DNA of 64,000 nt, taken from the NCBI GenBank assembly GCA_964461025.1, contig CAYWSE010000007.1, forward strand, positions 1-64,000, in the 5' to 3' direction. Both the position numbers and the translations under genes were made by a program. Source of the DNA: JAHBVL01 sp964461025 (GTDB lineage Bacteria; Chloroflexota; Chloroflexia; Thermomicrobiales; UBA6265). Shown piece after piece: positions 1 to 8,427 of this stretch (the stretch's first letter is position 1; every line of letters begins with the position of its first letter). The notes beneath the pieces were generated by a model, which worked only from the letters and a program-made list of their open reading frames with translations, had not been told where the DNA came from and searched no databases.

Positions 1-251
1 CTTCTCCCGCACGGGAGAGGGTCGGGGTGAGGGAAGGCGGTCGATCCCGCCGTATCCGCAGGGCCGAAAGCCCCTTGAAACACTAACGCAGCCCTTGGTC
101 GACACTTCACCGTCGACCAGCCTGCCTTTGCCTTTTGCCCTTTGCCTGGTGCTTAGTGCCCAACCCTCTTTTGCGATTCTGTCAATTCCGCCTCTATACT
201 CCTGCGATTCTGCCGATGTTGTGCGCGCGTGCGTTCGTCCCGGACCGATGA
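1..251. other. Intergenic, no gene seen
   Basis: No convincing coding region lies before the DedA gene. Bases 3-18 form a short palindrome (7-bp arms TCTCCCG/CGGGAGA around CA), followed by G-rich sequence. This looks like a dispersed intergenic repeat or the terminator of a gene left of the window. The T/G/C-rich stretch at 121-160 has no recognisable function. Confidence 0.5.
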
Positions 252-899
252 ATGTTTTCCTATGACCTGACGCAACTGATCGAGACGGTCGGGTACATCG
301 GAATCTTCATCATCATCTTCGCGGAAACAGGACTTCTGATCGGGTTCTTTCTGCCAGGTGACAGTCTTCTGTTCACTGCCGGGTTTATTGCATCGCAGGA
401 CATCCTCGACATCCGCATTCTGATCGTCGTCTGTTTTGTCGCCGCAGTGACCGGTGATGCGGTTGGCTACACATTCGGCAGCAGGGTAGGGCGGAGTCTC
501 TTCGCCAAACCGCAGTCCCGATTCTTCAATCCGGACAATTTGATTAGGGCCGAAGCCTTCATGGAAAAGCATGGCGGCTTCTCGGTGATCATGGCCCGCT
601 TCGTGCCGTTCGCCCGGACCTTCGTGCCCGTCGTCGCCGGCGTCAGCGCCATGCGCTACCGGCAATTCTTCGTCTACAACGTCGTCGGCGCGATCGTCTG
701 GGCGGTGGGGTTGCCCCTCGCCGGCTACTATCTCGGCTCGCGCATCCCCAGCATCGATCACTACCTGGTTCCGGCGGTGTTGGTCGTCCTGGCGATCGCC
801 TCGATCCCGTCTGGCATCCATCTCTGGAAAGAACACGGACACAAAGTCCGGTCCCGCTCGGCCGTTGCACCCGAACCCCCTAGCGAGCCGGTGGAGTAG
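252..899 (+). CDS. DedA family (SNARE-associated/VTT domain) membrane protein
   Basis: A 215-residue integral membrane protein of the DedA family. Members act in the inner membrane in envelope homeostasis, and some are implicated in undecaprenyl-phosphate or other lipid translocation. Visible family marks are the FLPGDSLL segment near residues 33-40 and the conserved RFxPxxRxFxPxxAG block at about 116-130. Hydrophobic segments lie around 14-34, 52-72, 135-160 and 170-190. Length is normal for the family. The ATG is the first in frame; its ribosome-binding site is weak. The gene stands alone, and the next gene on its right is convergent. Its specific substrate cannot be deduced. Confidence 0.88.
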   Translation: MFSYDLTQLIETVGYIGIFIIIFAETGLLIGFFLPGDSLLFTAGFIASQDILDIRILIVVCFVAAVTGDAVGYTFGSRVGRSLFAKPQSRFFNPDNLIRAEAFMEKHGGFSVIMARFVPFARTFVPVVAGVSAMRYRQFFVYNVVGAIVWAVGLPLAGYYLGSRIPSIDHYLVPAVLVVLAIASIPSGIHLWKEHGHKVRSRSAVAPEPPSEPVE

Positions 900-913
900 G
901 CGTTCGGCCGTAC

Positions 914-1050
914 CGTCATTCCGAGCGGAACGGAGCGCCAGCGGAGTGCAGTCGAGGAACCTCCCGCCGCAGCGGTAAGCCTCCTACATCGTTGTCTCCT
1001 GCGTGCTGCCACTCCTTACGAGAGATCCCTCCACGCTGGTCGGAATGACG
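914..1050. repeat. 137-bp inverted-repeat element with perfect 11-bp ends
   Basis: Bases 914-924 (CGTCATTCCGA) are the exact reverse complement of 1040-1050 (TCGGAATGACG). The interior has the flavour of the widespread 'cattccgagcg ... gagatccctc' intergenic repeats seen in many bacterial genomes. It fills the gap between two convergent genes and encodes nothing convincing. It could be a MITE-like relic or a bidirectional terminator. Confidence 0.65.
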
Positions 1051-1063
1051 ATGCCTCCGGCGC

Positions 1064-2431
1064 CTAATCGGCCACCATCGGCAACGTGGCCAGCGCCGCG
1101 TCGACCTCCTCCTGCGGGTACTCGTAGTCCTGCAGATCGCCTGAGAGATACCGGTCGTATGCCGAGAGATCGAAATTGCCGTGACCGCTCAACCCAAAGA
1201 GGATCGTCCGCGCTTCGCCCGCCTCCCGCGCCGCCAGCGCTTCATCGATCGCCACGCTGATCGCATGCGTCGGTTCTGGGCCGGGGATGATTCCCTCCGA
1301 CCGGGCAAAAGTGATCGCCGCTTCGAATGCAGCCCGTTGCTTTACCGCGCGGGCCTCGAGTCCACCAAGCTCGTACAGGTGACTGATGAGCGGCGCCATA
1401 CCGTGATACCGCAAACCTCCCGCGTGAATCCCCGCCGGCACGAAGGTATGTCCAAGCGTGTGCATCTTGACCAGTGGCGTCATGCCAATCGTGTCGCCGA
1501 AGTCGTATGCGTAGGTGCCGCGCGTGAGCGACGGGCACGCCGCCGGTTCGGCGGCGATGATGCGTGTCGAACCGCCGTCGAGCTTCGCTTTCATGAACGG
1601 CAGCACCAGACCGGCAAAGTTCGAGCCGCCCCCTGCGCACCCCACGATCACATCCGGCGCGACATCCGCCATCTCCAGTTGCTTCTGCGCTTCCAGGCCG
1701 ATGACGGTCTGGTGCATCAGCACATGGTTCAACACCGAACCGAGCGAATACTTGGTGCCGGGCGTCGTCGCCGCATCTTCGACCGCCTCAGAAATGGCGA
1801 TTCCCAATGAACCGGTCGAGTCGGGTGATTGCTCCAGAATCGCTCGTCCCGCGTTCGTGTCAGGGCTGGGGCTGGCCACGCATTCAGCGCCCCACGTCTG
1901 CATCATGATGCGCCGGTAGGGTTTCTGGTCGTAGCTGATGCGAACCATGTAGACCTTCAGATCGAGCCCAAACGTCGCGCAGGCCATCGCCAGCGAGCTG
2001 CCCCATTGCCCGGCTCCCGTTTCGGTCGACAACCGGGTCACGCCTTCCTGCTTGTTGTAGTACGCCTGCGGAACGGCGGTGTTCGGTTTGTGACTGCCGG
2101 ACGGCGAAACGCCCTCGTACTTGTACAGAATCTTGATGTTGGCGGGGAGATCGAGCGCTCGCTCCAGCGCATGCGCCCGGTAGAGGGGCGTCGGTCGCCA
2201 GAGACGGTAGATGTCGCGCACAGCCTCCGGAATCTCGACTTCCCGCTCCTGGCTGACCTCCTGCATGATGATCGCCATCGGAAAGAGCGGAGCGAGATCG
2301 TCGGGACCGACCGGTTGGTGCGTACCCGGATGCAGCACCGGAGGCAACGGCGACGGCAGGTCGGGCTGGATGTTGTACCAGGCTTTGGGAAGATCGTCTT
2401 CGGTCAGGACAAACTTGGTTTGCTCGCTCAC
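1064..2431 (-). CDS. TrpB-like (TrpB2-type) PLP-dependent synthase
   Basis: A 455-residue fold-type II PLP enzyme resembling the TrpB2 branch of tryptophan synthase beta chains. The PLP lysine sits in SGSHKPN (about residue 115), the ETGAGQWG substrate loop follows, and a GGGSN phosphate-binding loop lies near 262. TrpB2 proteins have a longer N-terminus than TrpB1, as here, and often work without TrpA, converting indole plus serine, or O-phosphoserine in archaeal forms. No trpA or other trp gene is nearby. I chose the GTG at 2431 because a GAGGG motif is 7 bases upstream; the in-frame GTG at 2437 sits too close to it. The indole-salvage role is family knowledge, not shown here. Confidence 0.88.
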   Translation of the reverse strand: MSEQTKFVLTEDDLPKAWYNIQPDLPSPLPPVLHPGTHQPVGPDDLAPLFPMAIIMQEVSQEREVEIPEAVRDIYRLWRPTPLYRAHALERALDLPANIKILYKYEGVSPSGSHKPNTAVPQAYYNKQEGVTRLSTETGAGQWGSSLAMACATFGLDLKVYMVRISYDQKPYRRIMMQTWGAECVASPSPDTNAGRAILEQSPDSTGSLGIAISEAVEDAATTPGTKYSLGSVLNHVLMHQTVIGLEAQKQLEMADVAPDVIVGCAGGGSNFAGLVLPFMKAKLDGGSTRIIAAEPAACPSLTRGTYAYDFGDTIGMTPLVKMHTLGHTFVPAGIHAGGLRYHGMAPLISHLYELGGLEARAVKQRAAFEAAITFARSEGIIPGPEPTHAISVAIDEALAAREAGEARTILFGLSGHGNFDLSAYDRYLSGDLQDYEYPQEEVDAALATLPMVAD

Positions 2432-2843
2432 ACTCACACCCTCTTCTTGGCGAAAAGCAACACTCGTTGCTCGATTGGCATGAGTGAAGCGTACGAAAAA
2501 GCTTGCCGCTGTGCAGCATTGTGTCAGGTGTCACCGGCTGACTGGCGCCTCGCCGATCAGGCCTGAGCCGCCATACGCGACGTAACGCACTGGTCAGACC
2601 CCGTTCGGACGCGATTCTTTCTCCGCGGCCAATCACACCAGGAAGTGATCCAGGTGTGGCGTTTCAGTGACCTTTTGACACGCGTTGTCAGCCCGGCGGA
2701 GATGTGCAAGAATCAGCCTCAGGTCCCCGCAGGATCGTCACCCTTCGAACGCTCGCGCTGAATGCAGGCATTTGGCGCTTGGGGTTTCGTGCGCCTTCCC
2801 GCATTGGCTGATCAGAGCGTCGCTTGAGCATCAGAGGTGGGAA
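2432..2843. other. Divergent intergenic region, about 410 bp
   Basis: This gap separates the leftward TrpB-like gene from the rightward nuclease/PRT fusion, so it must hold both promoters. I could not pick a convincing -35/-10 pair. An open frame continues upstream of 2844 in the same phase, but it lacks a ribosome-binding site and has unlikely composition, so I treat it as untranslated. Confidence 0.5.
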
Positions 2844-4031
2844 GTGGGGCAGCAATTGGATCGCGGCAGCGAACCATTCGGACCGGCAGTGCTGGCCGGC
2901 ATCGGACTGGGACGACACAGTGGGGCGGTGGCGGAAGCCGAAATACCGGCCCCGGTGCAGAAAAAACTCAGCCTGCCCAGGCATCTGACCCGCCCTCTCG
3001 ACGTCATCGACTTCGCGCACCCAACCGAGCAGGACCTCGCCCGCGTCTTTTCGTACTATCGGGTGAGCTGGATCTACGAACCGACCACATTCCATCTCGA
3101 AGTCGACGAAGCGGGCCGACCCACCGAGCAGGTTTGCCCCGATTTCTACCTGCCCGACCACGATCTCTACATCGAGCTGACCACGATGCGGCAGGCTCTG
3201 GTCACACGCAAGAATCGCAAGATTCGGCGTCTGAAAGAGGCATTTCCGTCGCTCCACATCAAGCTCCTCTACCGCAAGGACTACGATCGGCTGATGGGAT
3301 CGGTGTTTGGCTCGAATGGTCACGCCGTGACGCCATATCCCGGCAAGCCGATCGTCAGCGAACGGCAGCTGGAGCAACGGATTCGGGTGCTGGCGAGTGA
3401 CATCGCCGCCGATCAGCAGAGCGAGCGACGGGAACCTCCCTGCTGGGGCCGCATGACGAGCAATGACTCGCAGCCGAATACACTTCAGCAGTCCCGCTTC
3501 TCCGAAGCATTCGATCCATGGGAAGCAGAGCACGATCGGGAAAGCGAGCTTTGTCTGATCGGTCTCGGCAACGATTCGATTCCCTTCCTGACGAACCTGG
3601 AGTTCGAGCTGAAGCTGACCGGACTGATGCCACCGGTCGACATGATGACGCTGTCGCAGCCCGGACCATGCCCGGAAGGCGAAAAGGTCTGCATCGCCCG
3701 GAAGCCATCCGTGGCGGTCGAGGGACGGGACGTGGTGCTCGTCTCGGGGATCATCAGCACCGGTTTGAATGTCGCCTTCGCGGCCGATTGGCTGCTCCGC
3801 CAGGGCGCCAGCAGCGTGCGTGTATGCACGCTCTTCGACCGGGCGGAAGCGCGCATTCTCGATGTGCCGATCTGCTGGTCGGGGTTTCAGGCGCCCCACG
3901 AGATCATCGTTGGGTTCGGTATCTCCTACCTGAATCAGTATCATGACCTTCCGGTCATCGCGCCGCTGAAAGCGCCGGCCCGTCCGAAGAACCGGGCGGT
4001 CAGAAGCGAGCAGCTGCACGAGCATCCGTGA
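2844..4031 (+). CDS. PD-(D/E)xK nuclease-like + hypoxanthine phosphoribosyltransferase-like fusion
   Basis: About 395 residues in two modules. Residues 55-155 resemble a restriction-nuclease fold: PDFYLPDHDLYIELT carries D100 and E111, but the usual ExK lysine is a threonine (ELT), and a basic RKNRKIRRLK tract follows. Residues 230-375 match the C-terminal half of hypoxanthine-guanine phosphoribosyltransferase (CTLFDRAEAR, GFQAPHEIIVGFGISY, LPVIAPL). The PRPP-binding loop, normally ED-x-x-DTG, reads VSGIISTG, so both acidic positions are lost and purine salvage activity is doubtful. The GTG start has GAGGTG four bases upstream. The stop overlaps the next start (GTGA), implying coupling. The biological role is unknown. 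Confidence 0.7.
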   Translation: MGQQLDRGSEPFGPAVLAGIGLGRHSGAVAEAEIPAPVQKKLSLPRHLTRPLDVIDFAHPTEQDLARVFSYYRVSWIYEPTTFHLEVDEAGRPTEQVCPDFYLPDHDLYIELTTMRQALVTRKNRKIRRLKEAFPSLHIKLLYRKDYDRLMGSVFGSNGHAVTPYPGKPIVSERQLEQRIRVLASDIAADQQSERREPPCWGRMTSNDSQPNTLQQSRFSEAFDPWEAEHDRESELCLIGLGNDSIPFLTNLEFELKLTGLMPPVDMMTLSQPGPCPEGEKVCIARKPSVAVEGRDVVLVSGIISTGLNVAFAADWLLRQGASSVRVCTLFDRAEARILDVPICWSGFQAPHEIIVGFGISYLNQYHDLPVIAPLKAPARPKNRAVRSEQLHEHP

Positions 4032-4720
4032 CGATCGGTCGATTCTCCGGCGGTCGCGACACGCCATTCTTCTGGTGGGGAACCGAGCAACGCGCCGGAC
4101 CACACCCCGATCTGGAAACGCTCATTCAGTCGCAGTTCATCACTGAAGTCGGCGCGACACTCCTGCTCGATCTGATCGGGGCAGGACTTTCACTCGTCGT
4201 TGTCTCCGAAGCCAGCGGGGCAGGGAAGTCCTCACTCCTGGCGGCGCTGTTGGCCGAAGTGCAGACCGATCGACAGCGGATCTATCTGCGCGGCAACTAC
4301 GAGACGTTCGAATTCCTCCGCACGACACCACCGAACGAGACCATGTTGATGGTCAATGAGATCAGCGCGCACTTGCCCGCCTATCTCTGGGGACCGCCGG
4401 TAACCGCGCTCTTCGAAGCGAAACGGACCGGCTATCAGGTGCTCGCGACCGCTCACGCCGCCAGTGCCGCTGCTCTCCTGCATATGCTGACAACCGCCCC
4501 CTTGCGCGTGCCCCAGTCACTGGTCAACATGCCGACGATCGTTGTCGTGCTCGCCTCCCCAACGAACCCCGATGATAAACGTCGCGGCTTCATGGCACTC
4601 ACCGGCATCCGACCGGGTGCAACGCCCGAGTCGACCATGATCGAGCCAATCATCGGATTCGACGGCGAAGTCTCACGCGAAGCAGTCGCTCGAATGCTCG
4701 AAATTAATGGTGGAGGGTAG
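4028..4720 (+). CDS. Small VirB11/CpaF-like P-loop ATPase
   Basis: A 230-residue protein with a P-loop (ASGAGKSS, residues 62-69), a Walker-B-like hydrophobic strand ending in NEIS (about 110-113) and a TAHA segment (141-144) corresponding to the conserved TxHA box of type II/IV secretion ATPases. It lacks the usual N-terminal domain and is far shorter than true VirB11, CpaF or PilB proteins. No pilin, prepilin peptidase or secretion channel gene is nearby, so a classical pilus role is unlikely. Its GTG start overlaps the upstream stop by four bases. It probably works with the neighbouring fusion protein or the AAA+/VWA pair downstream. Confidence 0.6.
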   Translation: MTIGRFSGGRDTPFFWWGTEQRAGPHPDLETLIQSQFITEVGATLLLDLIGAGLSLVVVSEASGAGKSSLLAALLAEVQTDRQRIYLRGNYETFEFLRTTPPNETMLMVNEISAHLPAYLWGPPVTALFEAKRTGYQVLATAHAASAAALLHMLTTAPLRVPQSLVNMPTIVVVLASPTNPDDKRRGFMALTGIRPGATPESTMIEPIIGFDGEVSREAVARMLEINGGG

Positions 4721-4800
4721 ATGGTAGATAGTAGATGGTAGATGGCAGATGACCAACCATGCTGCGATCTACCATCTACCATTCACTATCTACTATCAAC
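4716..4800. repeat. TAGATGG tandem/inverted repeat able to form a long hairpin
   Basis: Left arm 4716-4745 is made of repeated GTAGATGGTAGAT units. Right arm about 4767-4797 contains the complementary ATCTACCATCTACC and CTATCTAC units, separated by about 20 bases. Pairing is imperfect but long. It begins at the stop codon of the small ATPase gene and ends about 120 bases before the AAA+ gene. Confidence 0.6.
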
Positions 4801-4920
4801 TGCCCACGGTCTACGACCTACGACTTCCAACCCATCGCGTATCCTTCTTCGGCGGGGCTTTGCCGCCGCCATGCTTCCCCACAGAGACACGATCGCGGTC
4901 TCTCATCCTGAGGACACCAG

Positions 4921-6351
4921 ATGACCACCCCTTCACGCAAGAAAACCTCCGGTTCGACCGAACGACCCGCCACGCTCGGTGAATTGATTCAAAGTGGATA
5001 CACCAGCCGCACCGTCCGCGAGGAGATGCGCTCGAACCTGATCGCCGCGCTGCGAAAAGGCGAGAGTCTCTTTCCGGGCGTCGTCGGCTACGAGCAGACC
5101 GTCATTCCAGCGATCGAGAACGCCATCCTCTCGGGCCAGGACATCATCTTTCTCGGCGAACGCGGTCAGGCCAAGACCCGGCTGGCCCGCAGTATGACGG
5201 CGCTCCTCGATGAGTGGATACCGATTGTCGAAGGCTCGGAGATCAACGACGATCCGCTTGCGCCAGTCTCCCGATTCGCGCGCGACCTGATTGCCGAGCG
5301 CGGCGAAACGACGCCCGTCGACTGGGTGCATCGCGACCGGCGCTACGGGGAGAAACTGGCGACGCCGGACACGACGATCGCCGACCTGATCGGCGAAGTC
5401 GATCCGATCAAGGTCGCCGAGGGCCGCTATCTGAGCGATGAGCTGACGATTTCCTACGGTCTGATCCCTCGCACCAACCGGGGCGTTTTCACATTGAACG
5501 AGCTGCCCGATCTGGCCGAGCGGATTCAGGTCGGGTTGCTCAACATCATGGAAGAGCGTGACGTGCAAATCCGCGGCTACAAGATTCGGCTGCCGCTCGA
5601 TGTTCTCGTCGTCGCGTCGGCGAACCCTGAGGACTACACCAACCGGGGCCGGATCATCACGCCGCTCAAGGATCGCTACGGGTCACAGATTCGCACCCAC
5701 TACCCGGAAACAATCGATCTCGAGATGGAGATCATGGACCAGGAGCGGACCCATTTCGGCACCGAGGGCATCACCGTCGAAACACCCGATTTCATGAAGG
5801 AAATCGTGGCTGAGGTCACCCATCAGGCGCGGCGCTCGCAGGATGTCTCGCAGCGATCGGGCGTGTCGGTGCGAATGAGTGTCGCCAACTACGAAAACCT
5901 GATTTCGAACGCGACCCGGCGCGCCATCCGGCTTGGCGAGAAGAGCGCGGCGCCGCGAGTTTCGGATCTCGACGCCGTCCATGCTTCGACCACGGGCAAG
6001 ATCGAGTTGGAAACGCTCGGCGAGGTGCGCGAGGAGCAAGTTGTCGACCGGCTTATCGCCAACGCTATTCTGACGACCTTCAACCGGCACTTTTCGGTGC
6101 GCCAGTTCGATCAGCTGATTCAGGCATTCGAGAATGGACTGGCCGTCGAAGCATCTGATTTCATGCCCGCCATGGACTACGTCCACCAGCTGAGCCACCT
6201 GGAGGGCATCCGCGACGCCGTCGATCACCTCGGCGTTGGCGGGAGTCCGGTCGCGGTGGCTTCAGCTGTCGAGTTCGTCCTGGAAGGACTCCATCTGAAT
6301 CGCAAGCTCAACAAGGGTGGAGGCGCCGGTCCGGCCCGGTACTACCGGTAG
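4921..6351 (+). CDS. AAA+ ATPase of the magnesium chelatase subunit I / MoxR group
   Basis: A 476-residue AAA+ protein. Walker A is GERGQAKT (79-86). The Walker B region is VFTLNELPDL (about 189-198), with asparagine before the glutamate as in many BchI-like relatives. A sensor-like ASANPEDYTNRG segment follows near 235. It pairs with the VWA protein that begins 36 bases downstream; MoxR/BchI-type ATPases and VWA partners form chaperone-like complexes that insert metals or activate enzymes. No bacteriochlorophyll or cobalamin gene is present, so this is not simply a chelatase. The target protein is unknown. The ATG is the first start that preserves the full domain. Confidence 0.85.
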   Translation: MTTPSRKKTSGSTERPATLGELIQSGYTSRTVREEMRSNLIAALRKGESLFPGVVGYEQTVIPAIENAILSGQDIIFLGERGQAKTRLARSMTALLDEWIPIVEGSEINDDPLAPVSRFARDLIAERGETTPVDWVHRDRRYGEKLATPDTTIADLIGEVDPIKVAEGRYLSDELTISYGLIPRTNRGVFTLNELPDLAERIQVGLLNIMEERDVQIRGYKIRLPLDVLVVASANPEDYTNRGRIITPLKDRYGSQIRTHYPETIDLEMEIMDQERTHFGTEGITVETPDFMKEIVAEVTHQARRSQDVSQRSGVSVRMSVANYENLISNATRRAIRLGEKSAAPRVSDLDAVHASTTGKIELETLGEVREEQVVDRLIANAILTTFNRHFSVRQFDQLIQAFENGLAVEASDFMPAMDYVHQLSHLEGIRDAVDHLGVGGSPVAVASAVEFVLEGLHLNRKLNKGGGAGPARYYR

Positions 6352-6387
6352 TCCCAACAAGCGCCTCCGCCGTCAGGAAACCACGTC

Positions 6388-8427
6388 ATGTCCCGATTTG
6401 ACCGCACTCGCTATACCCGCTGGGACGGCACCCAGCTTCTCAATCCGGTCGATGCGAACGATCTGATGAACGCCATGTCGGAGGAATTGATCCGCGACGG
6501 CGATCTGATGAACGCATTGCGGAGGCTCTTCTGGGAGGGCGTCGAACGTCCGGACGGCGAGCGGATGCCCGGTCTGCGCGAGCTGATGAATCGTCTGCGG
6601 CAGGAACGTCAGCAGCAGCTCGGTCGCTACGATCTCGGCTCGATTCTCGACGACATCCGCGAGCAGATCAAAGAGATCGTCGAGACCGAACGAGCGGGAA
6701 TCCAGCGCCGGTTGGATGAGGCTGGCAGCCGGCAGCAGGCAGAGACCGAGGACTCGGACGATGCCCTCGACGAGGACTCGCTACGGCAGATACTCGAATC
6801 GATGGCGGCGAAGAAACGCGATCAGCTAGACGCGCTGCCCAGCGATCCAGCCGGGGCGATTCGCGGGTTGCAGGAGTACGATTTTCTCGACCCCAATGCC
6901 CGGGCGAAGTTCGAGGAACTCGTTGCCCAGCTGCAACAACAGATCATGCAGCAGACCTTTCAAGGCATGCAGCAAGCGCTCTCCGAAATGACGCCCGAGC
7001 AGGTGGCGTCGATGCGCCAGATGATGCAGGACCTGAACGAGATGCTCGAAGCGCAGGCGCGCGGCGAGACGCCCCAGTTCAACGAGTTCATGCACAAATG
7101 GGGGCATTTCTTCGGACCCGATGTGCAAACGCTCGACGACCTGATCGAGCGGATGCGTCAGCAGAGCGCCGCCATGCAGCAGCTGATGGACAGCATGAGC
7201 CTCGATCAGAAGAACGAGTTGCAGTCGCTCATGCAATCGGTGATGCAGGACCCGGGCATGCAGCAGGAAATGGCAAGGCTGCAGCAGAACCTCGGACAGA
7301 TGATGCGACCGGACGACTGGCGCCGCGCCTATGACTTCTCCGGCAGCGAATCGCTGACGCTGCACGAAGCGATGCGCATGATGGATCGCCTCGACGATCT
7401 CGATTCGCTCGAACAGCAGCTGCGAGAAGTACGCGACTGGTCGGATTTCGCCAATCTCGATCAGGAGAAGATCGAGGATTTGCTCGGCGAGGAGTACCGC
7501 GAGCAGCTCGATCAGCTCGGCCAGATGGCGAAAGTGCTGGAAGAGGCAGGACTGGTGCGCAAGACGCGGCGAGGCTACGAGCTGACGCCGCAGGGAGTCC
7601 GGAAAATTGGCGAAAAAGCGCTGAGCGACATCTTCGCCCAGTTGAGCCGCGACCGCATCGGCCAGCATGAAATCAGCCGCTCAGGCGGCGCCGGTGAGCG
7701 GATCGATGTCTCCAAGCCCTACGAGTTCGGCGATCCATTCCTGCTCGATCTCGAAGCGACGGTGATGAACGCCGTGCAACGGGAAGGAGCAGGGGCGCCG
7801 GTCAAGCTCCTGCCGGGCGACTTCGAGGTCTACCGCACCGAGCACGTGACCCGCTCTTCGACCGTCCTGATGATCGACATGAGCCGCTCGATGTTCTATT
7901 CGGACAGCTTCACCGCGGCCAAACGGATCGCGCTGGCTCTCGACTCCCTGATTCGCAGCAAGTACCCGCGCGATTCACTCGACATCATCGGTTTTTCATA
8001 CATGGCCGAAGTGCTCAAACCCGCAGATCTGCCGACGCTGACATGGAACGAGTTCCAGTACGGAACGAACATGCAGCACGGTTTCCAGATGGCGCGTGAG
8101 CTGCTGGGTCGCCAGAAAGGGACGAACCGCCAGATCATCATGATCACCGATGGCGAACCGACCGCTCACATCGAGAACGGCGAATTCTTCTTTCACTGGC
8201 CGCCGATGCCGCAAACGTTTCAGGAGACGTTGCGCGAAGTGATCCGCTGCACGCGCGACGGCATCAAGATCAACACTTTCATGCTGGAACGGTCGCCCTA
8301 TATGATCCAGTTCGTCAACGACCTGATGCGGATCAACCATGGTCGCGTCTTCATGGCCCAACCCGACCAGCTCGGTGAATACATCCTCGTCGACTACGTG
8401 GCGAACAAGCGAAAGCTCGTCAATTGA
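6388..8427 (+). CDS. VWA domain protein, partner of the BchI/MoxR-like ATPase
   Basis: A 679-residue soluble protein. The N-terminal 400 residues are helical and very rich in Gln, Met and Glu (about 180-310, low complexity, probably coiled coil). The C-terminal VWA domain (about 490-670) has a complete MIDAS: DMSRS near 497, a following threonine in YGTNMQHG, and the aspartate of MITDGEP. The acidic linker resembles the BchD/CobT style of magnesium-chelatase D-like proteins. It directly follows the AAA+ gene, the usual arrangement of ATPase and VWA adaptor. Its 3' end overlaps the convergent DMT permease gene by eight bases. Confidence 0.85.
   Translation: MSRFDRTRYTRWDGTQLLNPVDANDLMNAMSEELIRDGDLMNALRRLFWEGVERPDGERMPGLRELMNRLRQERQQQLGRYDLGSILDDIREQIKEIVETERAGIQRRLDEAGSRQQAETEDSDDALDEDSLRQILESMAAKKRDQLDALPSDPAGAIRGLQEYDFLDPNARAKFEELVAQLQQQIMQQTFQGMQQALSEMTPEQVASMRQMMQDLNEMLEAQARGETPQFNEFMHKWGHFFGPDVQTLDDLIERMRQQSAAMQQLMDSMSLDQKNELQSLMQSVMQDPGMQQEMARLQQNLGQMMRPDDWRRAYDFSGSESLTLHEAMRMMDRLDDLDSLEQQLREVRDWSDFANLDQEKIEDLLGEEYREQLDQLGQMAKVLEEAGLVRKTRRGYELTPQGVRKIGEKALSDIFAQLSRDRIGQHEISRSGGAGERIDVSKPYEFGDPFLLDLEATVMNAVQREGAGAPVKLLPGDFEVYRTEHVTRSSTVLMIDMSRSMFYSDSFTAAKRIALALDSLIRSKYPRDSLDIIGFSYMAEVLKPADLPTLTWNEFQYGTNMQHGFQMARELLGRQKGTNRQIIMITDGEPTAHIENGEFFFHWPPMPQTFQETLREVIRCTRDGIKINTFMLERSPYMIQFVNDLMRINHGRVFMAQPDQLGEYILVDYVANKRKLVN

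Noticed and set aside
2688..4103. 471-codon minus-strand frame
   Set aside because: Antisense to the nuclease/PRT fusion; no recognisable domain and no ribosome-binding site.
4028..4720. Type IV pilus or secretion locus
   Set aside because: The ATPase is truncated and there is no pilin, prepilin peptidase, channel or platform gene nearby.
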